Shown: positions 26,785 through 34,674 of the stretch, one piece after another
Layout: every line of letters begins with the position of its first letter
Numbering within the stretch: the stretch's first letter is position 1
Origin: Oceanicola sp.
GTDB taxonomy: Bacteria; Pseudomonadota; Alphaproteobacteria; Rhodobacterales; Rhodobacteraceae
Direction of reading: 5' to 3'
Assembly (NCBI GenBank): GCA_017792405.1
Contig: CP051231.1
Location: forward strand, 611,390-675,389
Length of the DNA: 64,000 nt
Position numbers and translations under genes: made by a program
The notes under the pieces: generated by a model
The model's database searches: none
The model's input: only the letters and a program-made list of their open reading frames with translations
Told to the model about the DNA's origin: nothing

Positions 26785-27351
26785 ATGAACCACGAAGCGA
26801 AAAAGATCATGCTGCGCACCCTGACGCAGCAGGTCGTGGCCGAAACCATGAAGGTGCAGGCCGGGGCCTCGGTGAAGACCACCTCCACCAAGCACGGCGA
26901 GATCATGGAGAAGGTCGAGCGCTGGAAAAGCCAGCTCGAGATGATCCAGCGCGATCTGCGCTCCGCCGAGGGCTTCCTGACCCTCCGCTTCGGCAACCCG
27001 CGCAAACTGTCCTACCCCGAGCGCCAGTCCATGCGGTCGCATCAGGCCAACATCGCCGGTCTGCGCGAGCAGGCGGTGGCGCTGGCGCAGGCCATTGCCG
27101 ATCTGCTCGGCGCGCTGGTCGGCCCTGACCTCGCTTGGGAGCAATTCGCCAAGGCGCTCGAAAAGCTGGTCGAAGGCGGCGATGATCTGGGCCTCTCGGC
27201 GGGCGACAGCCAAGAGCTGACCGCCACCATCCGCCAGCTCGATCCCGGCGATGCGGGCGCACCGGGCTACACGCCCGCGCCCACCATGATCACCGATATC
27301 ATCACCCTCTGCCTCGCGATGTACGTCATCCTGACCCGCAAGAAAGGCTAG
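26785..27351 (+). CDS. Uncharacterised protein with C-terminal membrane anchor
   Basis: 188 residues of unknown family. Residues about 1-120 are predicted helical, rich in Lys, Glu, Gln and Ala (HGEIMEKVERWKSQLEMIQ; HQANIAGLREQAVALAQAI), consistent with a coiled coil. A short Gly/Pro linker (GDAGAPGYTPAPT) leads to a final hydrophobic segment MITDIITLCLAMYVILT and a basic RKKG end, the layout of a tail-anchored inner-membrane protein. No signal peptide. Stand-alone gene between two hydrolase/VOC units; the ATG follows GTGAGTGACCC without a strong ribosome site. Confidence 0.7.
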   Translation: MNHEAKKIMLRTLTQQVVAETMKVQAGASVKTTSTKHGEIMEKVERWKSQLEMIQRDLRSAEGFLTLRFGNPRKLSYPERQSMRSHQANIAGLREQAVALAQAIADLLGALVGPDLAWEQFAKALEKLVEGGDDLGLSAGDSQELTATIRQLDPGDAGAPGYTPAPTMITDIITLCLAMYVILTRKKG

Positions 27352-27402
27352 ACGTTCACGCTTTGTTTGCCTACCGTGCGGGCAGCAAAGCGGGAGAACC
27401 TC

Positions 27403-27831
27403 ATGGACCAGCGGATCAGCCTCATCACCCTCGGCGTGCGCGAGCCGGACAAGGCCGCGGCCTTCTACGAGGCGCTTGGCTGGCAGCGGGCCGAGGCGCC
27501 TGACGGGGTCATCGCCTTTGATCTCATCGGCGCCACCCTCGGCCTCTATCCGATCGAGATGCTGGCGCGCGACATGGGCGTGCCGGTCGAGAGCCTCGGC
27601 CACGGCGCCGCGACCTACTCCTACAACGTTCGCGAAAAGGAAGAGGTCGCCGCCCTGCTGGAGCGTGCAGAGGCCGCCGGGGCGCGGGTGCTGAAACCGG
27701 CGCATGATATCTTCTGGGGCGGTCACATCGGCTATTTCGCCGACCCGGAGGGCCACATCTGGGAAATCGCATGGAACCCGCATTCGCCCCTCGGGCCGAA
27801 TGGCGAGTTTCAGTGGAACGGTGCCGCCTAG
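27403..27831 (+). CDS. VOC-family protein (glyoxalase/bleomycin-resistance fold)
   Basis: 142 residues from the ATG at 27403, with GGGAGA 8 bases upstream. Two beta-alpha-beta-beta-beta modules: ISLITLGVREPDKAAAFYEALGW and, in the second half, HIGYFADPEGHIWEIAWNP, which is the usual VOC C-terminal strand with a metal-binding Glu. Members include glyoxalases, dioxygenases and resistance proteins; the function here is open. Confidence 0.85.
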   Translation: MDQRISLITLGVREPDKAAAFYEALGWQRAEAPDGVIAFDLIGATLGLYPIEMLARDMGVPVESLGHGAATYSYNVREKEEVAALLERAEAAGARVLKPAHDIFWGGHIGYFADPEGHIWEIAWNPHSPLGPNGEFQWNGAA

Positions 27832-27961
27832 GCAGGCTGCCCGGCGGCGGGTCTCCGCCCAGCCCACACGCTCTTGTGCCCTTGCAGCAGCAGGGGCGCG
27901 GCGGTAGCCTCTGGCCCGAAGCCGCCCCCTGAGAGCGGCGCGAGGCAAGGACTGGCAGACA

Positions 27962-28672
27962 ATGGCCGACCCCGTCGTATTCTTACCCGCGTTCATGTGC
28001 GATGCGCGGGCCTTCTGGCCGCAGATCATGAGCTTTTCCGCCAGCCGGGCGGTTCAGATCGGCTCGATGGCCCATGCCGATAGCATCGGCGCGCTCGCCC
28101 AGCGGGTGCTCGACGGTGCGCCCAAACGCTTTGTGCTCTGCGGCGTGGGGCTGGGCGGCATGGTCGCGATGGAGGTGCTCAACCGCGCGCCCGACCGGGT
28201 CAGCCGCCTCGCGCTGATCTCCACCACAGCCCTGCCCGAGCCGCCCCATGTGGCCGCCGACCGGGAGCCGGGCATCATCGGTGTGCGCAACGGCCGGCTG
28301 ATCGAGGTCGCCAAGGCCCGGATCGAGGCCGCCGGCGTGGGCGATGTGGCGCATAAGGGAGAGGTCATCGAGCTGATGCTCGACATGGCCGAGGCCCTCG
28401 GCCCCGATGTGTTTGTCCGCCAATCCCGCGCCCTGCAACGCCGCCCCGACCCGCAGCGCACCCTGCGCAAGGCCAAGCAGCCGGTGCTGGTGATGTGTGG
28501 CGAGGAAGATCACCTCTATGGCCCCAAGCGCCACGAGTTTCTGGCCGAGCTGATCCCGAATGCCGAGCTGAAGGTGATCTCCGGCGGCGGGCACTACCTC
28601 ACGCTGGAGCACCCCTCGGCGGTGAACCACGCGCTGAAAGACTTCTTCGACGCGCCGCTCGTCTTGAGGTGA
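27962..28672 (+). CDS. Alpha/beta hydrolase
   Basis: 236 residues. The nucleophile elbow reads CGVGLGGM, where the usual nucleophilic Ser of GxSxG is replaced (G-V-G-L-G), so catalysis by a serine nucleophile is doubtful; other landmarks remain, including VLVMCGEEDHLYGPK (acid) and ISGGGHYLTLEHP (His). It may be a non-hydrolytic member or use a different residue. No signal peptide. It faces the PHB depolymerase gene and shares a terminator with it. Confidence 0.78.
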   Translation: MADPVVFLPAFMCDARAFWPQIMSFSASRAVQIGSMAHADSIGALAQRVLDGAPKRFVLCGVGLGGMVAMEVLNRAPDRVSRLALISTTALPEPPHVAADREPGIIGVRNGRLIEVAKARIEAAGVGDVAHKGEVIELMLDMAEALGPDVFVRQSRALQRRPDPQRTLRKAKQPVLVMCGEEDHLYGPKRHEFLAELIPNAELKVISGGGHYLTLEHPSAVNHALKDFFDAPLVLR

Positions 28673-28677
28673 GGGCA

Positions 28678-28696
28678 GGTGGGCAATCTGCCCACC
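28678..28696. terminator. Hairpin between convergent hydrolase and phaZ
   Basis: Perfect 8-bp arms GGTGGGCA (28678-28685) and TGCCCACC (28689-28696) with a 3-base loop in the 35-bp convergent gap. No strong T-tract, but the position suits a shared terminator. Confidence 0.55.
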
Positions 28697-28707
28697 ACCC
28701 GTTTGGC

Positions 28708-29985
28708 TTACGAGGCTTTCTTCACCACCCGCGGCTTGCTCGCCTTCTTGGCGTGGCGGCAGTTGGCGTCGATGAACTCCAGCACCAGAGGCCGGATGTT
28801 GTTGCGCCAGCTGCGGCCCGCAAAGATGCCGTAGTGCCCGGCACCCGGCTCGAGGTGGCTCGCCTTCATGTGGTCGGGCAGGCCAGTGCAAAGCTCCAGC
28901 GCGGCCACGCATTGGCCGGGGGCGGAGATATCGTCATTCGCGCCTTCTACCGTCTTCACGGCCACATCGGTGATCTTCGAGATATCCACCCGTTTGCCAT
29001 CGACTTCAAAGACGTTGCGGGCAATCTCGCGCTCCTTGAAGATCCGCTCCACCGTTGAAAGGTAGAACTCGGCGGTCATGTCCATCACGGCGAGGTATTC
29101 GTCGTAGAACTTGTTGTGCCGGTCGCTCTCGCTGGCCTCGCCCTTGGCCACGGCCACCACCTGATCAGCAAAGGCCTTGGCGTGGGTCTCGGAGTTCATC
29201 GCGATGAAGGAGGCAAGCTGTTGCAGGCCGGGGTACACAAGCCGCCCGGCGCCGCGATACTTGAAGCCCACGCGCTGGATCACATGCTGCTCAAGCTGGC
29301 CCATCGTGACCGAGCGGCCAAAGTCCGTCACCTCGGTGGGGGCGGCGCCCGGGTCGATAGGGCCGCCGATGAGGGTCAGCGTGTTGGGCTGGGCGTCCGG
29401 GTCTTCCTCGGCGAGATAGGCCGTGGCAGCCAGCGCGATCGGCGCGGGCTGACAAACGGCAATCACATGGGTGTCCGGCCCCAGCTCGCGCAGAAAGTCC
29501 ACGAGGTAGAGCGTGTAATCCTCAATGTCGAACTTGCCCTCGCTCACCGGAATGTCGCGCGCATTGTGCCAGTCGGTGATGTAAACTTCGCAATCGGGCA
29601 GCAGGCTGATGACGGTCGAGCGCAGCAGCGTGGCATAGTGGCCGCTCATCGGCGCCACGAGCAGCACCTTGCGCTCCTTCTCTTCCCGGCCCAGCACGTT
29701 GAAGTGGATCAGGTCGCCGAACGGGCGCGCCACCTCCACCTCGATGTTCACCAGATGGTCACGGCCATCCTCGCCGACCACGTGCGAGATGTTCCAATCG
29801 GGTTTCAGCACCATCCGGGCAAAACTCCGCTCGGTCACCTCGCCCCATGCCGCCGTCATCGCGACGAACGGATTGGTCGAGAGCCCGAAGGCCGGATAGG
29901 AGTAAAGCGCCTTGGCAGACGCGCCAAGCCACTGGTTAGTGATGCGAAGCGCTTCCATCGCATCATAGCTCATCATGCTTTTCAT
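28708..29985 (-). CDS. phaZ: Intracellular poly(3-hydroxybutyrate) depolymerase
   Basis: 425 residues. The proposed nucleophile is Cys178 in HVIAVCQPAPIALAATAYL, as in Rhodobacter/Paracoccus and Cupriavidus PhaZ enzymes that use Cys rather than Ser; the catalytic Asp and His regions (VEGANDDIS and EPGAGHYGIFAG) are present. It mobilises PHB granules. No signal peptide. GAAAGG precedes the ATG by 6 bases. Divergent from phaC, matching the common phaZ-phaCPR layout of this group. Confidence 0.93.
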   Translation of the reverse strand: MKSMMSYDAMEALRITNQWLGASAKALYSYPAFGLSTNPFVAMTAAWGEVTERSFARMVLKPDWNISHVVGEDGRDHLVNIEVEVARPFGDLIHFNVLGREEKERKVLLVAPMSGHYATLLRSTVISLLPDCEVYITDWHNARDIPVSEGKFDIEDYTLYLVDFLRELGPDTHVIAVCQPAPIALAATAYLAEEDPDAQPNTLTLIGGPIDPGAAPTEVTDFGRSVTMGQLEQHVIQRVGFKYRGAGRLVYPGLQQLASFIAMNSETHAKAFADQVVAVAKGEASESDRHNKFYDEYLAVMDMTAEFYLSTVERIFKEREIARNVFEVDGKRVDISKITDVAVKTVEGANDDISAPGQCVAALELCTGLPDHMKASHLEPGAGHYGIFAGRSWRNNIRPLVLEFIDANCRHAKKASKPRVVKKAS

Positions 29986-30099
29986 CGCGCGCCTTTCTCT
30001 GCCCCTCGGCCCCTCCGTGCCGCTGGGGCAACATGCCGCTTGCCCCTCCCAAGCTTGCGGCGCTACCTTTTAAAAAGAAGTTAGGGGGGAATGCTTACC

Positions 30100-31887
30100 A
30101 TGACAACTGACGAAAACGGCGCACCCGTCGATCCCTCCAAGCTGGAGGAGAACCTGGCGAAGATAGAGGCACTTTCGCAACGTCTTGTTGCCGCCTTGAG
30201 CCACCAGCGTCAGGTCGCCCCCTCGCTGCAAGGCCCGTCGCCCGAGCTCTACGCCAAGGCCGCCGCGGCCTACTGGCAAGAGATGATGTCGAATCCCTCC
30301 AAGATCTTCGAGCAGCAGGTCAGCTACTGGGGCAAGACGCTCAAGCACTACATCGACAGTGGCCAGCAACTCGCGCATGGCAAGCTGCAACCGCCCGAGG
30401 ATGCCTCCGGCACCGACCCGCGCTTCTCCTCGCCGCTGTGGCAAACCCACCCCTACTTCAACTACATCAAGCAGCAGTATCTCTTCTCGTCGCAGGCCAT
30501 CGGCAACGCGGTCGAGGAACTCGACGGTATGGAGCCGGGCGACAAGAAGCGGCTGGAGTATTTCTCCAAGCAGATCGTCGACCTGATGAGCCCCACCAAC
30601 TTTCTGGCCACCAACCCCGAGGCGCTGGAGCGCGCGGTGGAGACCGATGGCCAAAGCCTCGTCGACGGGCTGGAAAACCTCGTTAAGGATCTCGAGGACC
30701 ACCACGGCGACTTCGTGGTCAACCTCGCCGACAAGGAGGCTTTCAAGGTCGGCGGCAACATCGGCACCACCGAGGGCGAGGTGGTGTTCCGCAACCGCAT
30801 GTTCGAGCTGATCCAATATGCGCCCGCGACCGACAAGCAATATGCCACCCCGCTCATCATCTTCCCGCCCTGGATCAACAAGTTCTACATCCTCGATCTG
30901 AAGCCGCAGAACTCGCTGATCAAATGGATCACCGAACAGGGCTACACGCTCTTCGTGGTGAGCTGGGTCAACCCCGATGCGGGCTACCGCGAGACGGGCA
31001 TGAGCGACTACATCGAAGAGGGCTACCTGACCGCCCTGAACGAGGTGAAGGCGATCACCGGCGAGAAAAAGGTCAACGTGATCGGCTACTGCATCGCCGG
31101 CACCACGCTGGCGCTCACCCTCTCGCTGCTCAAGCAGCGCGGCGACGATACGGTGAAAAGCGCCACCTTCTTCACCACCCTCACCGACTTCTCCGATCAG
31201 GGCGAGGTGGGTGTGTTCCTGACCGATGATTTCGTCGACGGCATCGAGGCCGAGGTGACGGAGAAGGGCTATCTCGACAGTTTCTACATGTCGCGCACCT
31301 TCTCCTACCTGCGTTCCAACGATCTCATCTACCGCCCCGCGATCCGCAGCTACATGATGGGCGAGACGCCCCCGGCCTTCGATCTGCTTTACTGGAACGG
31401 CGACAGCACCAACCTGCCCGCCAAGATGTCGGTCGAGTATCTCCGCAAGCTCTGTCAGGAGGACCAGCTGGCCAAGGGCGAGATCGAGCTCTGCGACGCC
31501 CGCCTCTCGCTGTCCGACATCGACGTGCCGGTCTGCGCCATCGCCTGCGAGACCGATCACATCGCGGCATGGAAGGCGAGCTATCGCGGCGTGCGGCAGA
31601 TGGGCTCGAAGGACAAGACCTTCATCCTCTCCGAGAGCGGCCACATCGCCGGCATCGTGAACCCGCCGTCCAAAAAGAAATACGGCCACTACACCAACCC
31701 CGACATGCCCGCCGAGCCGGAAGACTGGCAGGAGGCGGCGGAGTACAACGAGGGCTCGTGGTGGCCCCGGTGGGAGAGCTGGCTGCGCAAGCGCTCCGGC
31801 AAGCAGGTCACGGCCCGCCAGCCGGGCGATTCCAGCCATCCTGCACTCGCAAAAGCGCCCGGAACCTATGTGATCGCGGCTAAATAG
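30100..31887 (+). CDS. phaC: Class I poly(3-hydroxyalkanoate) synthase
   Basis: 595 residues from the ATG at 30100, preferred over 30091 because the AGGGGGGA ribosome site ends 9 bases before 30100 and abuts 30091. The lipase-like box GYCIAGTT carries Cys331, with Asp486 (CETDH) and His515 (SGHIAGI) completing the triad of class I synthases. The enzyme polymerises (R)-3-hydroxybutyryl-CoA on granule surfaces. No phaA or phaB lies next to it, as is usual in this family of organisms. Confidence 0.95.
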   Translation: MTTDENGAPVDPSKLEENLAKIEALSQRLVAALSHQRQVAPSLQGPSPELYAKAAAAYWQEMMSNPSKIFEQQVSYWGKTLKHYIDSGQQLAHGKLQPPEDASGTDPRFSSPLWQTHPYFNYIKQQYLFSSQAIGNAVEELDGMEPGDKKRLEYFSKQIVDLMSPTNFLATNPEALERAVETDGQSLVDGLENLVKDLEDHHGDFVVNLADKEAFKVGGNIGTTEGEVVFRNRMFELIQYAPATDKQYATPLIIFPPWINKFYILDLKPQNSLIKWITEQGYTLFVVSWVNPDAGYRETGMSDYIEEGYLTALNEVKAITGEKKVNVIGYCIAGTTLALTLSLLKQRGDDTVKSATFFTTLTDFSDQGEVGVFLTDDFVDGIEAEVTEKGYLDSFYMSRTFSYLRSNDLIYRPAIRSYMMGETPPAFDLLYWNGDSTNLPAKMSVEYLRKLCQEDQLAKGEIELCDARLSLSDIDVPVCAIACETDHIAAWKASYRGVRQMGSKDKTFILSESGHIAGIVNPPSKKKYGHYTNPDMPAEPEDWQEAAEYNEGSWWPRWESWLRKRSGKQVTARQPGDSSHPALAKAPGTYVIAAK

Positions 31888-31913
31888 CTGTTTTTGCTCA
31901 AAACTAAATTTTT

Positions 31914-31953
31914 GCTGCAGTGCAGAAAAAGTCTTGAATTTCTGCACTGCAGC
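31914..31953. promoter_or_regulatory. PhaR operator upstream of phaP (large perfect dyad)
   Basis: Perfect 15-bp arms GCTGCAGTGCAGAAA (31914-31928) and TTTCTGCACTGCAGC (31939-31953) around a 10-base spacer. Each arm contains CTGC-N3-GCAG (31915-31925 and 31942-31952), the TGC-rich site type known for PhaR of Paracoccus denitrificans. It lies 100 bases before the phaP start, so PhaR probably represses phasin expression until granules titrate it. Confidence 0.85.
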
Positions 31954-32053
31954 ATGTATCTATCTTCTCGAAGACAACGCCAGAGGGTGCAACAGCGCAT
32001 CCAAGGCAAACCCGAAGCAACCGGTGCCCGCCGCACCTGAAGGAGATAGACCC

Positions 32054-32506
32054 ATGGCCAAAGCCGCAACCAACGACATGACCAAGATGATGCAAGACAT
32101 GATGGCCGCGTTCCCCGTGGACGCCACCGCCATGCAGGACGTCTTCAAATCTTCCGCCGCCCTCGGCGAGAAACTCTCCGCCGTGGCTCTCGAAGCCGCT
32201 GCCACCTCCACCGAGATCTCCTCGAAGTGGACCAAAGAGACCATCTCGAAGGCCTCCGCCCTCACCAAGGTGAAGGACGAGCCCACCGACTACACCAAAG
32301 CCATGACCGACTTCGCTTCGGCCCAGGCCGAAATGACCGCCGAGAACATGGCCGCCTTCGCTGAAGTTGCGAAGAAGGTGCAGATGGAAACCGTCGAGCT
32401 GATGCTGGCCGCCGGCAAGGACTTCTCCGAAGAGGCCACCGCGGCCGTGAAGAAGGCCACCGCCGACGTGACCACCGCTGCCAAGAAAGCCGCCGCCGCC
32501 AAGTAA
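32054..32506 (+). CDS. phaP: Phasin (PHB granule-associated protein)
   Basis: 150 residues from the ATG at 32054 with AAGGAGA upstream. Almost entirely amphipathic helix with a Lys/Ala-rich tail (VKKATADVTTAAKKAAAAK), no membrane segment or signal, as in phasins that coat PHB granules. Operator for PhaR lies upstream and the phaR gene downstream. A frame opening at 31934 runs through the operator and is not used. Confidence 0.92.
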   Translation: MAKAATNDMTKMMQDMMAAFPVDATAMQDVFKSSAALGEKLSAVALEAAATSTEISSKWTKETISKASALTKVKDEPTDYTKAMTDFASAQAEMTAENMAAFAEVAKKVQMETVELMLAAGKDFSEEATAAVKKATADVTTAAKKAAAAK

Positions 32507-32564
32507 GGCGCCCGCAAGGCTGTAGCACACTCCCGCGCCCTTCCTCCTCCCTGAGGGCGCACTG

Positions 32565-32594
32565 AAATGGGCGGACCGCGCGGTCCGCCCATTT
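32565..32594 (+). terminator. phaP Rho-independent terminator
   Basis: Perfect 14-bp arms AAATGGGCGGACCG (32565-32578) and CGGTCCGCCCATTT (32581-32594) followed by TCATTT. It would isolate abundant phaP mRNA from phaR. Confidence 0.85.
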
Positions 32595-32690
32595 TCATTT
32601 GCCGGGTCGGGCCGGGCCGGGCCGGGTGGGCGGGGAGCGGGAGCGCGGGGCAGGGCCGTCCTGCTCTAAACGCTTTCTTTTTCAAAAATG

Positions 32691-32720
32691 CTGCACTACG
32701 CTCCCCTTCGCTGCACTGCA
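32691..32720. promoter_or_regulatory. Putative PhaR autoregulatory site upstream of phaR
   Basis: CTGCACTACG (32691-32700) and CTGCACTGCA (32711-32720), the second matching CTGC-N3-GCA(G) in all but the last base, 20 bases apart and 17-46 bases before the phaR start. This is the expected position for autoregulation by PhaR. Confidence 0.65.
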
Positions 32721-32736
32721 AAACGGGAGAACTTGC

Positions 32737-33330
32737 ATGTCGGACGACAAGGCGCCGCTGCTCATCAAGCGGTACGCGAGCCGGCGGCTCTACAATACCG
32801 AAACCTCCGACTACGTGACGCTGGAGGATATCTCCAACTTCATCCGCGATGGCCGCGAGGTTCAGATCGTCGATCTGAAATCGGGCGATGACCTGACCCG
32901 CCAGTATCTTCTCCAAATCATCGCCGAGCACGAGAGCAAGGGCGACAACGTGCTGCCCACCGGCGTGCTCACCGATCTCGTCCGCAGCTACGCCAGTCAG
33001 GCCCAATCCATCGTGCCCGCCTTCCTGCAGTCCTCCTTCGAGATGCTGCAGAACGGCCAGAGCACGATGATGGAAAACATGACCAAGATGAACCCGATGG
33101 CCTCCATGCCCGGGTTCGACGCGATGCGCGCCCAGCAAGAGGCCTTCCTCAAGGCCATGACCGGCGGCATCGCCACCCCCTTCGGCTCCTCCGGCCCCGC
33201 GCCGGATGACGAGGGCACCGCCCCCGCCGCCAAGCCCGCCGCGGGCAAAAAGGACGACGGACAGGACCTCGACGCCATAAAGAGCCAGCTCGCCGCGCTT
33301 CAGGAGCAGCTCTCCAAGCTGGGCAAGTAA
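32737..33330 (+). CDS. phaR: Polyhydroxyalkanoate synthesis repressor
   Basis: 197 residues from the ATG at 32737 (CGGGAGA upstream). N-terminal PHB/PHA accumulation DNA-binding domain: LLIKRYASRRLYNTETSDYV then TLEDISNFIRDGREVQIVD at residues 8-45, followed by the granule-binding region and a Pro/Ala/Lys-rich linker to a C-terminal helix. It binds both DNA and PHB granules and represses phaP and itself. TGC-rich sites are visible before both genes. Confidence 0.94.
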   Translation: MSDDKAPLLIKRYASRRLYNTETSDYVTLEDISNFIRDGREVQIVDLKSGDDLTRQYLLQIIAEHESKGDNVLPTGVLTDLVRSYASQAQSIVPAFLQSSFEMLQNGQSTMMENMTKMNPMASMPGFDAMRAQQEAFLKAMTGGIATPFGSSGPAPDDEGTAPAAKPAAGKKDDGQDLDAIKSQLAALQEQLSKLGK

Positions 33331-33342
33331 AAGCCCCGCACC

Positions 33343-34530
33343 TTGCCTGCCCTCGATCTCGCAGTTCTCGCCGCCGTGCTCCTTGCCGGCGGCGTTCTGC
33401 TCTGGCCCCGCATCGCCCGCGCCGAGGGCTGGCGCGCCACAGTCACCCCGCTGGCCTCGATCATCGGCTCCGGTTTTCTAGTGCTCGGCCCGCTGCTCGA
33501 CCACGCCTATGGCGCATGGGCGCCTGCCATCATGGCTGCGCTCTGCGCCCTCGCCTGGGGCTTCGGCACCGCCATCCGCCGCAACATCGCCCGGATCGAG
33601 GAGGGGCAGCGCCCGGCGGCGGACAGCCATATCGAAACGCTGGCCTCATGGGCGCTGGCCTTTGCCTATGTCATCTCGGTCGCCTACTACCTTAACCTCT
33701 TCGGCAGCTTCGCCGTCACCCTCACTCCGTTTGACAGCCCGCTTGCCGCGCGCCTCACCACCACCGCCGCCTTCGCGCTGATCCTTGTCACCGGCTGGTC
33801 CCGCGGTTTCGCCGCGCTCGAAGGGATGGAGCGTTATGCCGTCACCCTCAAGCTCGCGATCATCGCCGGGCTGCTCCTTGGCCTAGCCGTGTACTTCACC
33901 GCCAAGGCCGGGGCAGGGGAGCTCATCGTTAAACCGGTGCAGCTTGGCCCTTGGCCCGCGCTCACCCTCGCGATGGGCCTCATCGTCACCGTGCAGGGCT
34001 TCGAGACCTCCCGCTACCTCGGCCAGAGCTACACCGCCCCGCGCCGCATCGCCTCGATGGAGCGCGCCCAACTCATCGCCACAGCGATCTACATGGCCTA
34101 CATCCTGCTCGCGGCCTACATCTTCCCGCCCGGTGAGATCGAAACCTCCGAGACTGCCATCATCGACATGATGCGCGTCGTCGCCCCCATCCTGCCGCCG
34201 CTTCTCGTCGCCGCCGCGCTCGCCGCGCAGTTCTCCGCCGCCGTGGCCGATACCGGCGGCTCCGGCGGCCTCGTGCAGGAACTCACCCGCGGCCGGGTCT
34301 CCCAGCCCGCCGCCTACGCGCTCCTCACCGCCGCTGGCCTCGCGCTGACATGGGGCTACCACGTTTTCGAGATCATCGCCTTCGCCAGCCGCGCCTTCGC
34401 GCTCTACTACGCCCTGCAAAGCCTGCTCGCCGCCCGCGCCAGCACCGGCCCCCGCGCCGCGCTCTTCTACATCCTCGCCGCCACAGGCCTCGCCATCGCG
34501 CTCCTCGGCCAATCCGCCGAGACCGGTTAA
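33343..34530 (+). CDS. Multi-pass membrane protein, permease-like
   Basis: 395 residues from a TTG at 33343, 12 bases after phaR. About ten to eleven hydrophobic segments; an early LASIIGSGFLVLGPLL and a mid-protein GLIVTVQGFETSRYLGQSY resemble the first and sixth helices of APC-superfamily amino-acid permeases, but overall it is not a standard family member. No ribosome site stands out (AAAGCCCC upstream), so the start is uncertain. A transporter or a sensor-like membrane protein is possible. Ends at a large hairpin shared with the opposing aminotransferase gene. Confidence 0.7.
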   Translation: MPALDLAVLAAVLLAGGVLLWPRIARAEGWRATVTPLASIIGSGFLVLGPLLDHAYGAWAPAIMAALCALAWGFGTAIRRNIARIEEGQRPAADSHIETLASWALAFAYVISVAYYLNLFGSFAVTLTPFDSPLAARLTTTAAFALILVTGWSRGFAALEGMERYAVTLKLAIIAGLLLGLAVYFTAKAGAGELIVKPVQLGPWPALTLAMGLIVTVQGFETSRYLGQSYTAPRRIASMERAQLIATAIYMAYILLAAYIFPPGEIETSETAIIDMMRVVAPILPPLLVAAALAAQFSAAVADTGGSGGLVQELTRGRVSQPAAYALLTAAGLALTWGYHVFEIIAFASRAFALYYALQSLLAARASTGPRAALFYILAATGLAIALLGQSAETG

Positions 34531-34608
34531 CTGAAAATCAAGGTTAACGGCGCCCTCGAAGAGCCCACCCCCGTGTGCATTTTCTTGCTCCAAATATCTC
34601 CGGGGGGT

Positions 34609-34662
34609 GTGGGGGGCTGGCCCCCCACTAAACTTCACGGAGTAGGGGGCAGCGCCCCCACT
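34609..34662. terminator. Double-hairpin intergenic element between convergent genes
   Basis: A first stem TGGGGGGC/GCCCCCCA (34610-34627) and a second AGTAGGGGGC/GCCCCCACT (about 34641-34662, one bulge) lie within 34531-34674. The preceding bases CTTGCTCCAAATATCTCC resemble a repeat that I recall at gene ends in Roseobacter genomes (memory, not checked). Probably a bidirectional terminator. Confidence 0.6.
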
Positions 34663-34674
34663 CCCACATCAGCC

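Noticed and set aside
30070..31947. A 625-codon minus frame across phaC
   Set aside because: phaC with its catalytic triad is unambiguous on the + strand; the minus frame has no motifs and covers the phaP operator.
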